Positions 31,861-41,034 of a stretch of 64,000 bases of DNA are shown in pieces. The translations under genes and the position numbers were made by a program. The stretch is from assembly GCA_015501595.1 (NCBI GenBank), contig JADNRX010000001.1:806001-870000 (forward strand), in the 5' to 3' direction. The notes under the pieces are model-generated. The model was not told the origin of the DNA. It worked only from the letters and a program-made list of their open reading frames with translations, and did not search any database. The stretch comes from Hymenopellis radicata (Eukaryota > Basidiomycota > Agaricomycetes > Agaricales > Physalacriaceae). Each line of letters begins with the position of its first letter. Position 1 is the stretch's first letter.

Positions 31861-32585
31861 TCCTATAAAAGGTGTAGAGGTTCACTTTATTGCCTATACC
31901 GGCGCAAAACGGTATAGGCGGTATAGTCCAGCGGTATGGACTGTCCGATATGTGATCTCAGGTGTATTTTTCTCTGAAGGTGGTCAGTGTTATGAAAATT
32001 TGCAGGACAATACGAGTGGGAGGCTGTAACTCAGAGTTACGTGTTCGTTCCGAGGGCCACTGGTCCTATCAGACTGGGCGCCTCACTGTAAAGCCAAACC
32101 ACAGTCGGTCTTAGTTTTTGCAGCGAGTATGATGTCGTCTGTTTCATGGGAGATAAGACTTTGTCCTATTAGAAACGGGCCCCTCATGAGAGGGTGTACT
32201 TATGGACGCCACTGTTTGCCGATGACTCGAGGCGGCGGGGTACAATCTCAGTAGGCAAGGTGGTGGCGGAGGATTGGCAGTGCGTCAATGATATGGTGAA
32301 TCAACGAATAGAGATGGCTCGATCGGAGTCGATCCTGGTAGTAGTTGGGATTTTCAGCGGGGTCTTTGAAGGTGGCATGCATAGAAGAGAGATCAAGGCA
32401 ACTTGTCCTACCGGATATGGCGCCTCTTCCTCAACTGCCGTGTAATTTTTTTTTTGTGTCTGGCACGGCGCATTCGCTTCTTTTGTTTTCGACGACGAAA
32501 TGAGTGACATATTGTACAAGAGAAAGACAATAGATTAGATTGTAGTATTCATTGTCCTAGCGCCGCGCGCCGTAGGTTTGTTTTA
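31861..32585 (+). repeat. Repeat unit copy 1 with Pol III-like boxes (uninterrupted)
   Basis: A unit of about 725 bp whose left end has a hairpin (CCTATACC at 31892 and GGTATAGG at 31911) and an A-box-like TATAGTCCAGCGGTA. It also has a damaged B box (GTTCGTTCC) near 32043. The right half shares words such as TACCGGATATGGCGCCTCTT with copy 2. It contains the two uninterrupted TA sites (AGCGGTATGGAC and GTGTTATGAAA) that are occupied by transposons in copy 2. No protein-coding signal is seen. It could be a composite SINE-like unit. Confidence 0.75.
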
Positions 32586-32696
32586 TTCTACTACCTATTT
32601 GATCTCCTACAAAAGGTGTAGAGCTCGAGGTTCGGTTCTTTCCCTATACCTGCAAAAAAAGGTATAGGCAGTATAGTCTAGCGGTACAGGGGTTTG

Positions 32697-33399
32697 ATAA
32701 ATAGTTGACCGAATGCGTTCGATGACGCAAAATAAATCGAAAATACAAGAAAATTCAGAAAATTCATTGCCGCACAAATACACAGTATATACCTAGTCTG
32801 AGCACTCCACATCGTCACCTTGATGTCTTAGAGTAGGCGAGGGTGGAAGAAGTCAGGTAGAGAGCACCAAGGGTACGAAATGCCGGGGTTTGTGTCTTGT
32901 CTGGGTTCCATCACGTTGAGGCATCTGGGGCAGTCGGTATTCCGCGCATTTGTTGCTTGCTAACGATGATGGTTGTATCTCGATACTGGTGAGGTTGTAG
33001 GAGCATGGGGGTCACTCTACTGGAAGTTTTCAGGACATAGCACCGAGATCAAGTCCGAGAACACACCATAATGTCACCCACTGCCCTATTAAAATTCCTG
33101 GCTTGATGATATGTGAACACTTCAAGCACTGTGGCCTCCAGGAGCACGCGCGCTGCGTCCGCTTCGGCGGTTCAAACTTTGGTTGTTTGCACAGAAGACG
33201 GTGCCAGAGACCAATAACAGAGGCCCCGACATGGTCAAAACCGGGCCCAAGAGCAATGACTTGTCCTTGAAGGCCTCTGAATTGCTTTCGGCGGTGGGAA
33301 GGGAACTGGAGAGCAGCAGAGGAATTTTCTGAATTTATCGTGTTTTCGATTTATTTTGCGTCATCGAACGCATTCGGTCAACTATTTATAAAACCCCTG
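32697..33399 (+). mobile_element. Tc1/mariner-like non-autonomous element A
   Basis: A 703-bp element with TIRs of about 79 bp beginning CAGGGGTTT at both ends, flanked by TA (32695-32696 and 33400-33401). The paralogous copy-1 sequence AGCGGTATGGAC has a single TA, confirming a precise TA target duplication. No transposase ORF is present. Confidence 0.88.
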
Positions 33400-33458
33400 T
33401 ATGGACTATACCGTCGATAGCAATGAGCTATGTGATTTTTTGAAGGTCGTCGGTGTTA

Positions 33459-34407
33459 CAGGGGTTTTATAAATAGTTGACCGAATGCGTTCGATGACGC
33501 AAAATAAATCGAAAACACGATAAATTCAGAAAATTCCTCTGCTGCTCTCCAGTTCCCTTCCCACCGCCGAAAGCAATTCAGAGGCCTTCAAGGACAAGTC
33601 ATTGCTCTTGGGCCCGGTTTTGACCATGTCGGGGCCTCTGTTATTGGTCTCTGGCACCGTCTTCTGTGCAAACAACCAAAGTTTGAACCGCCGAAGCGGA
33701 CGCAGCGCGCGTGCTCCTGGAGGCCACAGTGCTTGAAGTGTTCACATATCATCAAGCCAGGAATTTTAATAGGGCAGTGGGTGACATTATGGTGTGTTCT
33801 CGGACTTGATCTCGGTGCTATGTCCTGAAAACTTCCAGTAGAGTGACCCCCATGCTCCTACAACCTCACCAGTATCGAGATACAACCATCATCGTTAGCA
33901 AGCAACAAATGCGCGGAATACCGACTGCCCCAGATGCCTCAACGTGATGGAACCCAGACAAGACACAAACCCCGGCATTTCGTACCCTTGGTGCTCTCTA
34001 CCTGACTTCTTCCACCCTCGCCTACTCTAAGACATCAAGGTGACGATGTGGAGTGCTCAGACTAGGTATATACTGTGTACTGTATACTTTAATTCAATTC
34101 GTCAGGCCATGTGACGTGTGACTGGCCTGACGAAAATATGAATTCGTCAGATTACTATATGCGGTAATAGCCGCCGCGGCGGAGCGGCGGCGGGAGGACG
34201 GCGGGGGCCCCGCCGGGCCAGTTTTCGCGAAATTTTGGGTGACAAGTGTGACATTTCGTCAAATCCAGGTCGCCTGTGACCTGTGACTGACGAATTGATT
34301 AAAAGTCTACAGTATTTGTGCGGCAATGAATTTTCTGAATTTTCTTGTATTTTCGATTTATTTTGCGTCATCGAACGCATTCGGTCAACTATTTATCAAA
34401 CCCCTGT
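33459..34407 (-). mobile_element. Tc1/mariner-like non-autonomous element B (inverted copy)
   Basis: Reverse-complement copy of element A, flanked by TA (33457-33458 and 34408-34409). The copy-1 paralogue GTGTTATGAAA shows the empty site. It is 949 bp long because a 233-bp MITE sits inside it. Apart from that, the sequence is nearly identical to element A, so the pair forms a palindrome of about 1.7 kb around a 59-bp spacer. Confidence 0.88.
34080..34312. mobile_element. MITE nested in mariner-like element B
   Basis: A 233-bp insertion with imperfect 26-bp TIRs starting CTGTA and ending CAATTCGTCAG, flanked by TA at 34078-34079 and 34313-34314. Element A lacks it and shows the empty site GTGTATTTGTGCGG in the reverse orientation. 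Its centre (34168-34220) is extremely G+C rich with complementary GCCGCCGC/GCGGCGG runs. TA duplication suggests a Tc1/mariner-type MITE of a different family from its host. Confidence 0.87.
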
Positions 34408-35027
34408 ATGAAATTTTTGCAGGACAACACGAGTGGGAGGCTGTAACTCAGAGTTACCTGTTCGATTCCGAGGCCACTTGTCCTATCAGACTGGGTGCCT
34501 CATGGAGTACGAACTTGACGGTCAGTTTTCTTTCTTTTTTTTTTTGTTTGGCAGAAATCGGGGTTTTCAGGTCGATGAGCCCCGAATCCTCAATCGTCTG
34601 TTGCATGCGGGAGTGGCCGTACTGTAGAGGCAACTTGGATCAGAGGATTCAGAGCCTCGTGTACAGATTACAGTTTTTTAGTTTTGCTTACATGGCGCGT
34701 CGTTGGTAGTATACCCGCCGGAGTGCTTGTGCAATCCTTTTACCTTACATGTGAAGAGCTCTCGGTGCACAAAGTATGTATCGCGTTCTGGTATCGGATT
34801 TTCAGCGGGGTCACCTTTGAAGGTGGAGAAGAGAGATCGAGGCAACTTGTCCTACCGGATATGGCGCCTCTTCCTCGACTACGGAAAAAGATTTTTTGTG
34901 TCTGGCACGGCGCATTCACTTCTTTTGTTTTCGACGACGAAATGAGTGACATGTACAAGAGAAAGACAAGAGATTAGATTGTAGTACTAATTCGCTTGTC
35001 CTAGCGCCGCGCGGTAGGTTTGTTTTT

Positions 35028-35706
35028 GGCTTGTGCGTAAGTGACCCCAATCGATTTCAAGAAAAAGAGAAGAGATTCACCTTGGCAGTTTAAAGCATTC
35101 CTTGGAGTGGTTTTCTCTCACTGTTGTCGACAATGTTATAAAAGTTGATTGTGAGCGGTTAGCTGATGAGCTATACGGCCAACACTCGTCTCTTCGTCGC
35201 TGCTGTGAGACACTCGGTGGACGGCACCCCATTTCCGCAGCCGCCCCATCTATACTCCCCGATACTCCCCGCATTCACCCGTTCATGGTTTCCGACGACG
35301 CATGACTGTGCACACGACCATGATTGGGCGTGTTCACATGGATCGCTTTCTGCGTTCACACGGGCACGCACGGACCACATCACAGCGCGCGGGAGGGGTA
35401 AACGCGATCGCTACGACAAATAGGCTGGGGTGAATTTGAGCGCGAATGCGGGGAGATAACCCCATACAGTCAGCATCGACCCCAAAATGGGCCGATGACG
35501 ATCTGCGCTGGTTTACCTCATACTTTTGCGTGAGAGTCACTGGACGTTGGGGAAGCATGTCATGGGGCATCCGAAGCCCGAATGGACTGCCTATCATTGT
35601 CGTTACGACTCTCATCAGGCAAGCGAGCGACTTGGACTGCTCGCTCGGATTCGCTGACGTGGGGCAGGTATAAAGACTCGCCTGCGCCCAGACTACTACT
35701 ACTAGC
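35028..35706. other. Intergenic upstream of the dicarboxylate carrier
   Basis: No gene is supported; a 318-residue minus ORF from 36290 to 35334 is an antisense shadow of the carrier. A TATA box (TATAAA at 35669-35674) lies 33 bp before the carrier ATG, preceded by CTGACGTGG at about 35654. Confidence 0.5.
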
Positions 35707-36820
35707 ATGGCATCACCGACGAACGCAAAGAAGCAGCCGTACCCGTTCTGGCTGGGCGGTGTCGCGGCTACCATCGCTGCTAGTATAACCCAGTACGTAT
35801 TTCCTAGTTGCTCGTCCAAAGCTGACTCGCGCATGTAGCCCTCTAGATCTGACCAAAGTCCGCCTACAAGCGTCGGGTGACAAGCGCATGATCGAGAGTC
35901 TGAAGAAGACTGTGCGCACGGCGGGTGTGCGCGGCTTGTTCGATGGGATCTCGGGTACGTGGATGCGCCAGATGTCCTACTCGATGTGCAGGTTCTGGGC
36001 CTACGACGAGAGCAAGGTCCGTTATCTCTTACTCCATCTTTTCGTCCATCTGACCGTATGTGAAGAAAATTGTAGACCCCCATAACAGCGGGGAAGCCTG
36101 GAGACTGGCGCTGGCGGGGTCTATGGCCGGTGGTATTGCTGGCTTTGTCGGCAATCCGGGAGAAATCGTGATGGTCCGCCTCCAGGGTGACTTTGCGAAG
36201 CCTCCGGAGAAGAGGTTCAACTATAAGCATTGTTTTGATGCCCTCTTTAGGGTACGTCTTCGTCTTCTTCTCCCTCCCTCTTCTCCTCATCCTCCTCGTC
36301 CACCAGATGGTCCGCGAAGAAGGAGCTTCGTCTCTTCTTACGAGGAGTCACCCCCAAACGTGTTCCGTGCGATCCTCATGAACGCGTCCCAACTCGCGAG
36401 TTACGACTTTTTCAAGGCAGAGCTAATGGCTTTCGGCGAGGTGCCAGGTGTGTTCCTCCTCCTCCTTCTCTTTCCTCTTCTCCGCTGATACTTACCTCGA
36501 CAGTCATCAATTACAAGTTCAAAGACAATATCGTGACCCACTTTACCGCCTCATTCGCCGCGGGTACCGTCGCTACCACCGTGTGCTCCCCCGCAGACGT
36601 CCTCAAGAGTCGCATCATGAACGCGAGCGGCCCGGGGAGTACCTCTACCCTGGCTGCCATTCGTCTGGCCATGGCGAATGAGGGCCCCATGTTCATGTTC
36701 AAAGGCTGGTTGCCTGCCTGGACGAGGTTGCAGCCTACGACTATTCTTATTTTCCTTACCCTCGAGCAGTTGAAGAATGGCGTCGACTGGAGCAGGTCAA
36801 AGGGTTTTACGATGCTTTAA
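35707..36820 (+). CDS. DIC1: Mitochondrial dicarboxylate carrier
   Basis: An inner-membrane SLC25 carrier exchanging malate or succinate for phosphate. Five exons separated by 50-90 nt introns. The three repeats carry carrier signatures: P-L-D-L-T-K-V-R-L-Q after the first intron; N-P-G-E-I-V-M-V-R-L-Q near 36150-36190; and S-P-A-D-V-L-K-S-R-I-M near 36588-36620. The R-L-Q-A-S-G-D-K-R-M and Y-D-E-S-K stretches and F-R-A-I-L-M-N-A-S-Q-L resemble fungal DIC1 more than the oxaloacetate carrier. The start M-A-S-P-T-N-A-K-K-Q sits 33 bp after a TATAAA. The substrate is inferred from overall similarity. Confidence 0.88.
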
Positions 36821-38308
36821 GAGTGTACTTGCTACAGATGTTTAGAAATGCTGTCCTGTAAATGTAACTTTATTCGATGTATATACTGTATCACCGTTGT
36901 TGTAAAATGGGTCTTCAACGTGCCTAGTAAAGACTTTTACACGTAAGAATCGATACACGAAACCGAACTGAGTACTTTTCTCTCAAACGCCGTTTGGTCT
37001 CAAAGACCGATTCAAGTCGATTTCGAGTAGGATCAACTGAGGTCACGACTTTGTTGAGATCCCTGTCTTCCCGTCGCTGCTCCTGGGAGCGTCGTCGACA
37101 CTACCGCTCACGCTTGCAATGCAAGAGGGAAAATGAATGTATTTGCATTGTATGTACACAGCAGCCTGGGGGTGATTGACGCCGCGGTGAGGCTACACAA
37201 GTCGGTAAAGAACTGATGTGACAAGTCCTCGAGCGAGAGGTCCATCGTCGGCACAAGATTGAGAACCCGAGGTTTCCAGACGGTGCTGTCGCGTAGTACC
37301 AGCAGCGTCGAGCAATACAAAGGCGAAACAGAAGAGTGCAGAACCCAAGATAGAGCTTCAAGGTCCACGGTCCACGTCAGACAAGTGCCAGAGACGGCGG
37401 GTGTTCGGTGGGGGATGTGGAACACAGCGCCTCGAGGTGGACAAGGCAGGCGACAACTTGGGACTTTTTTTCGCAAGTCCATGCGGCGCCGTCGAACATT
37501 GCTCTGGAAGCCTGTGGTCCCTTGATTCCGCAGCGTTTCGCAACGGGCTGCCAAGTAACCGGAAAGCAAACAGAATCCATCTTGATGCCACTTTGATCTC
37601 AAACCACACGTTGGAATCAACATGGACTCATTTCCCTACACTCAAACACAGTTCAACTGAACGTCTGGCAGTGGAGAGAGATCCGTTGGTCGGCGCACTG
37701 TTACTAACCTCGTGTTGAAAACGCAAGGAGAATGTCCTGGCACGAAGTAAACACCCGCTAATAGGCGCGTCGTCTGAAAGGCAGATGGGAATTTCTAGTC
37801 AGAGGAAGAGATCCCGACACAAAGTCTGCCTGAATGGTCGTGTAACATGGTGCCTGAAACTGAGGTAGCGTATGCGGAGGAGAACGATAAGAGCAAGAAG
37901 CAAAAAGCGGCGATCCCCAGTCGCATTCAAAGGGTCCGGTGTTGGGGGTAGAGATTCGGGAGAGCGGTAGACACGAGAATGCGAAGAGACTGTCGGAACA
38001 TGATAGTGGCGGGTGCGTTAACATCAGTACTGTCCACGATCTCATTCGACATATCAGATTGGGATTCGATGCTGGTACTGACTCGCCACTGATTTAGCAT
38101 GCTGGTTGAACAAAGTCCTTTTACCTGCGTGTATCGCGAAGCTTTCACTGCAACACAGAAAACACAGTAGCAACAACTTCAGCCTCAAGGAAAGACGCTT
38201 ACAGGGATAAACACTCATGATTGCCATGCGGTCAAAAAGGTGAGCGACTAGCGGCAAGTCCAATTAAGCATACATACATCAAGAGTGAGCCCCAAGGGAG
38301 TCTATCAT
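36821..38308. other. 1.5 kb with only an unassigned minus-strand ORF
   Basis: The longest ORF is 171 residues on the minus strand (37108-37623). A second frame over the same DNA (37377-37580) is Cys-containing (C-G-I-K-G, W-T-C-E-K-K), and a hydrophobic, signal-like start lies at 38220 (M-A-I-M-S-V-Y-P-C). These could be exons of a small secreted protein, but I could not join them with good splice sites. No family is recognised. Confidence 0.35.
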
Positions 38309-39119
38309 CTAGTAAGGCCTATGTCTATTCTTCTTCAAGTTCTTTTCGAGCTGCTGAGCTTTGCGGTGACCAATCTCTACGGGGCGAATGGCGGTATCGT
38401 CCGCCTTCTTGAGCTTGACGGGCCTGTTCCCAACGTATTTACCTGTAAGAACTGTGAGAAAAAAAGGCAAAGAGGAAAAAGCAACTTTGCGAACCGTCCA
38501 TTTCTTTCCAAGCTTTCAAGAAATCTTCGGGATCAGAGAAAGCGACAAAACCATACTTGGCCTGAGGAGTACTGTAAGCAAAAGAGATGTACATGAAGAG
38601 GAGGTAAAATTCACCTTTTGACTCAACCTGTCTCGAATGACGCGGGCCTTGGTGAAAGACGGGTACTTGTTAAAAGCGTTCGAGAGCACATCGTCAGAGA
38701 CGTCGTTACTGAGATCACCAACGAACAACCTGAACCATGCTGCAAAGGACCAATCAGTCGATAGTCTTATCGAGTGGCGGGGGAAGCTACTACGCACATG
38801 GATTCCACTCAAGCAAAGTCTGGTCTTCCCAGACCTTCCCGCCGCCCTTGCGCAACACAGTGGTCCGTTTGCCGCCCTTGGCTAATTTCCCGCCAGCGCC
38901 ACCGCGTTTGTCTATCATGGCGCCGGGAACGTAGACACTCTGCTGGGCGAGAATGCCGACATCGTATTCGTAGGCGTTGGCAGGCACCGGGGCGCTGTGC
39001 GACGACGACCCGGGAAGCGGATGAGACGGTCCAGCGTATGGCTGATGGTATGGGTTATCGTAGGCCGAAGCCTGCTGGCTGTAGTTGTAGTTGGCAGACC
39101 CGTACGGATTGTTGCTCAT
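38309..39119 (-). CDS. RBM42-like RRM RNA-binding protein
   Basis: Start M-S-N-N-P-Y-G-S-A-N-Y at 39119, then a Tyr/Gln/Pro-rich disordered region. A Gly/Lys linker follows (R-G-G-A-G-G-K-L-A-K-G-G-K). After K-V-W-E-D-Q-T-L-L-E-W-N-P comes a single RRM: R-L-F-V-G-D-L-S-N-D-V (RNP2), A-R-V-I-R-D-R, K-Y-G-F-V-A-F-S-D (RNP1) and Y-V-G-N-R-P-V-K-L. The C-terminus has R-P-V-E-I-G-H-R-K-A-Q-Q-L-E-K and ends H-R-P-Y. This order, including the tryptophan motif just before the RRM, matches RBM42, a protein linked to splicing and stress granules. Four or five exons. Confidence 0.88.
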
Positions 39120-39254
39120 GGTGGCTGGAAGACGACGAGGCGAAGGCTGTGCACATGAGGCACGTGTGTGTCAGGACCGGAGTTCGGCCGCGAAGGACTT
39201 CAAAAAATTATGGTAAGTCAAGGAAACAAATTTAAGTATGATACAGCAGCAACT

Positions 39255-39988
39255 TTAGGCGGGGCCCCAATATCCTCTATGTGAGCTGCGCATGCTGAGC
39301 CCTCCAGGTTGCTCCGTCTCATTGCGCTCCCTCTTGGCCGTCTTTTTCTTGCCCTCTGCAATTCTCACTTTCTCAAAGTAAATGTATCTGAAAATTTAAC
39401 GCGTCAGCGAATTGCGTAGGAAAAGATTGAATGTACACACGCTGCCTTGTAAGTTCCATTCTCGGCTCCGCCTTGGGGACCACTTGCTTTCACTGAAAAC
39501 AAACAATCAGTACGTGGCATGTGCACCAACGAGACGCGCGACATACTGAAGCGCTGGAACGAATTGCTATTGATACCGCCGATTTGTTTGAGCCATTGTG
39601 TGACCTGAAAGACGCCAGCCAGCGTGAGATTCTGCGCGCAATGAATACGAGACGAGACGCGCCTTGAAGTCGGGCTCCTTCTGCAATAGTCTAATCTTGC
39701 GTCTGACCTCGTTGCAATCGTCGCTGAGGATAGCGGGTCAGCTACTACGCGTCTTTAACGGCACGACGCGACTCACAAGACTGGAAGGTCCCCGTCGTCC
39801 TCGCCGTCAAGGGTGATGTCAGTCCAAGACCGTTTCTCGGCCGCAGCCTTGCCCTTTCCCTTGGTAGCCTTGGTCGCATTCTCCTTGTCAGAGAGACGCG
39901 GCTTTTTGGCGGTGGAGGTGGTGGCAGCGACTTCAAAGTCACCATCGTCGGAAAGCTCAGCAGCATCAGACTTGCGCTTGGGTGCCAT
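39255..39988 (-). CDS. DUF7726-type nuclear protein
   Basis: Start M-A-P-K-R-K-S-D-A-A-E-L at 39988, with basic stretches (K-K-P-R-L, K-A-T-K-G-K-G-K) likely to act as nuclear localisation signals. Later exons read D-C-N-E-V-R-R-K-I-R-L-L, D-F-K-V-T-Q-W-L-K-Q-I-G-G, S-F-Q-R-F-M-K-A-S-G-P-Q-G-G and Y-I-Y-F-E-K-V-R-I-A-E-G-K-K-K. These are the hallmark segments of a helical domain found in many basidiomycete and ascomycete nuclear proteins, named DUF7726 in Pfam to my recollection. The end G-Y-W-G-P-A is short compared with relatives I recall. The molecular role is not known. Confidence 0.75.
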
Positions 39989-40263
39989 GGTAGTAGATTG
40001 GGTTAGTCGTGGATGTTGGTGGTAGGTAGTCAAGAAAGTCTTCCAGACGCGCAAGCTAATTATACTTTTCTCACAGTGCTCACGTGAGGGTGCGTCAATT
40101 TCAACGAAAACAGTGTACAACAAGATCCGACTTGGTTCATGCCATCGAAGCCAAAATTATTTATTTTCTCCTTCTTGTTTTCGCGATGACAGTAAGTACA
40201 TGAAGATTGCTTATCCCCACAGTCATTCATCCACAGTCAAGGACTTGTCGTATTGCTATCTGC

Positions 40264-40891
40264 ATATGACAGATTATGAACTCAAGACTTTGGACACGCT
40301 TGAGACTCCGGCCTACTTGGATGGTCTCCTTCTGGACGACGGTAATGATTTCACCGACCCGACATATTGTTTTCTCATTACCCTCAGACATGGTGTTACC
40401 TCCGAGCATGATCCCTCCAAATCCCGAGGAACACGACAGTGGGCAATCTTTCCCCTATGACGAATCAAATTAACAATTTCGCAGCCTTGCCATCGCAGAC
40501 GCACCCTTCCTATCCCTTCGGTAATCCTACCCACGTCAAGCATCCTGCATCCCGGCCTCGTCTAGTCCACGATCCCACTTCCCGAAGCCTATTTGAAGAC
40601 ATGGGTTTCGGTCCAGCGACCGTGGATGTGACACTCCGCTGGAAAGAACTCGCTCTTGACCAGCTGTTGCCCTCTGACGAATCCAAACAAGTCGCAGAAA
40701 AAGCTATCGAGGCTAGAAAGATGGCTAGCGGCGTCCCGAACAATCCTCCGCCGCAGTATCATGCAGGCCCTGTCGTTGCACCCGGAGAGGATGAAGAGGA
40801 CAGTGAGCATGAGCTTGATGAGGAAGAAGAGGACGACGAAGAGGAGCTGTCTGAAGACGAGGACGAGGACGAGGATGATGATGATGACTAG
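40264..40891 (+). CDS. Small protein with acidic C-terminal tail, unknown
   Basis: Modelled as three exons: 40264-40341, 40388-40438, 40485-40891, giving about 178 residues. It opens M-T-D-Y-E-L-K-T-L-D-T-L-E and the second exon contains M-V-L-P-P-S-M-I-P-P-N-P-E-E. The third has L-F-E-D-M-G-F-G-P-A-T-V-D-V-T-L-R-W-K-E-L-A-L and ends in an almost pure Asp/Glu tail of about 40 residues. Both introns (46 nt) have GT-AG ends and keep the frame. An upstream start at 40199 cannot be excluded. No known domain is seen; acidic tails of this kind are frequent in chromatin or ribosome-assembly factors, which is only a hint. Confidence 0.65.
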
Positions 40892-41034
40892 CGGCCCACC
40901 ATGTACATAACCCTTCGCTGTGCCAATGCTTTCGATCTCCCAAAAGGTTTCCGATACAACAAATATATATGCAACAATGGAATACAAAAAGGAATATGTA
41001 AACAAGATACAGAAGATTACACAACTAATAAGCT

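Larger units (their letters stand above)
32605..35027 (+). repeat. Repeat unit copy 2, interrupted by two mariner-like elements
   Basis: A second tandem copy starting with the same TCCTACAAAAGGTGTAG-type end 20 bp after copy 1. It has the A box at 32681-32696, a 59-bp spacer piece at 33400-33458, and resumes at 34408. Here the B box GTTCGATTCC at 34460-34469 is perfect, better than in copy 1. It ends at the same GGTAGGTTTGTTTT words near 35027. Divergence from copy 1 is noticeable, so the duplication is older than the transposon insertions. Confidence 0.75.

Noticed and set aside
31921..32055. Functional tRNA gene in the repeat unit
   Set aside because: A-box and B-box-like words exist, but they are too far apart and the intervening sequence does not form a cloverleaf that I can see.
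32697..34407. Palindrome as a simple assembly artefact
   Set aside because: Each arm has its own TA flanks at different, independently identifiable sites of the host repeat, and only one arm has the MITE; an artefact would not give this. Long reads should still confirm it.
35334..36290. 318-residue minus-strand ORF
   Set aside because: Antisense to the dicarboxylate carrier exons and its promoter; composition reflects the codons of the other strand.
37108..37623. 171-residue minus-strand ORF as a definite gene
   Set aside because: Two overlapping frames compete, no family match is evident and no promoter or splice pattern supports it.
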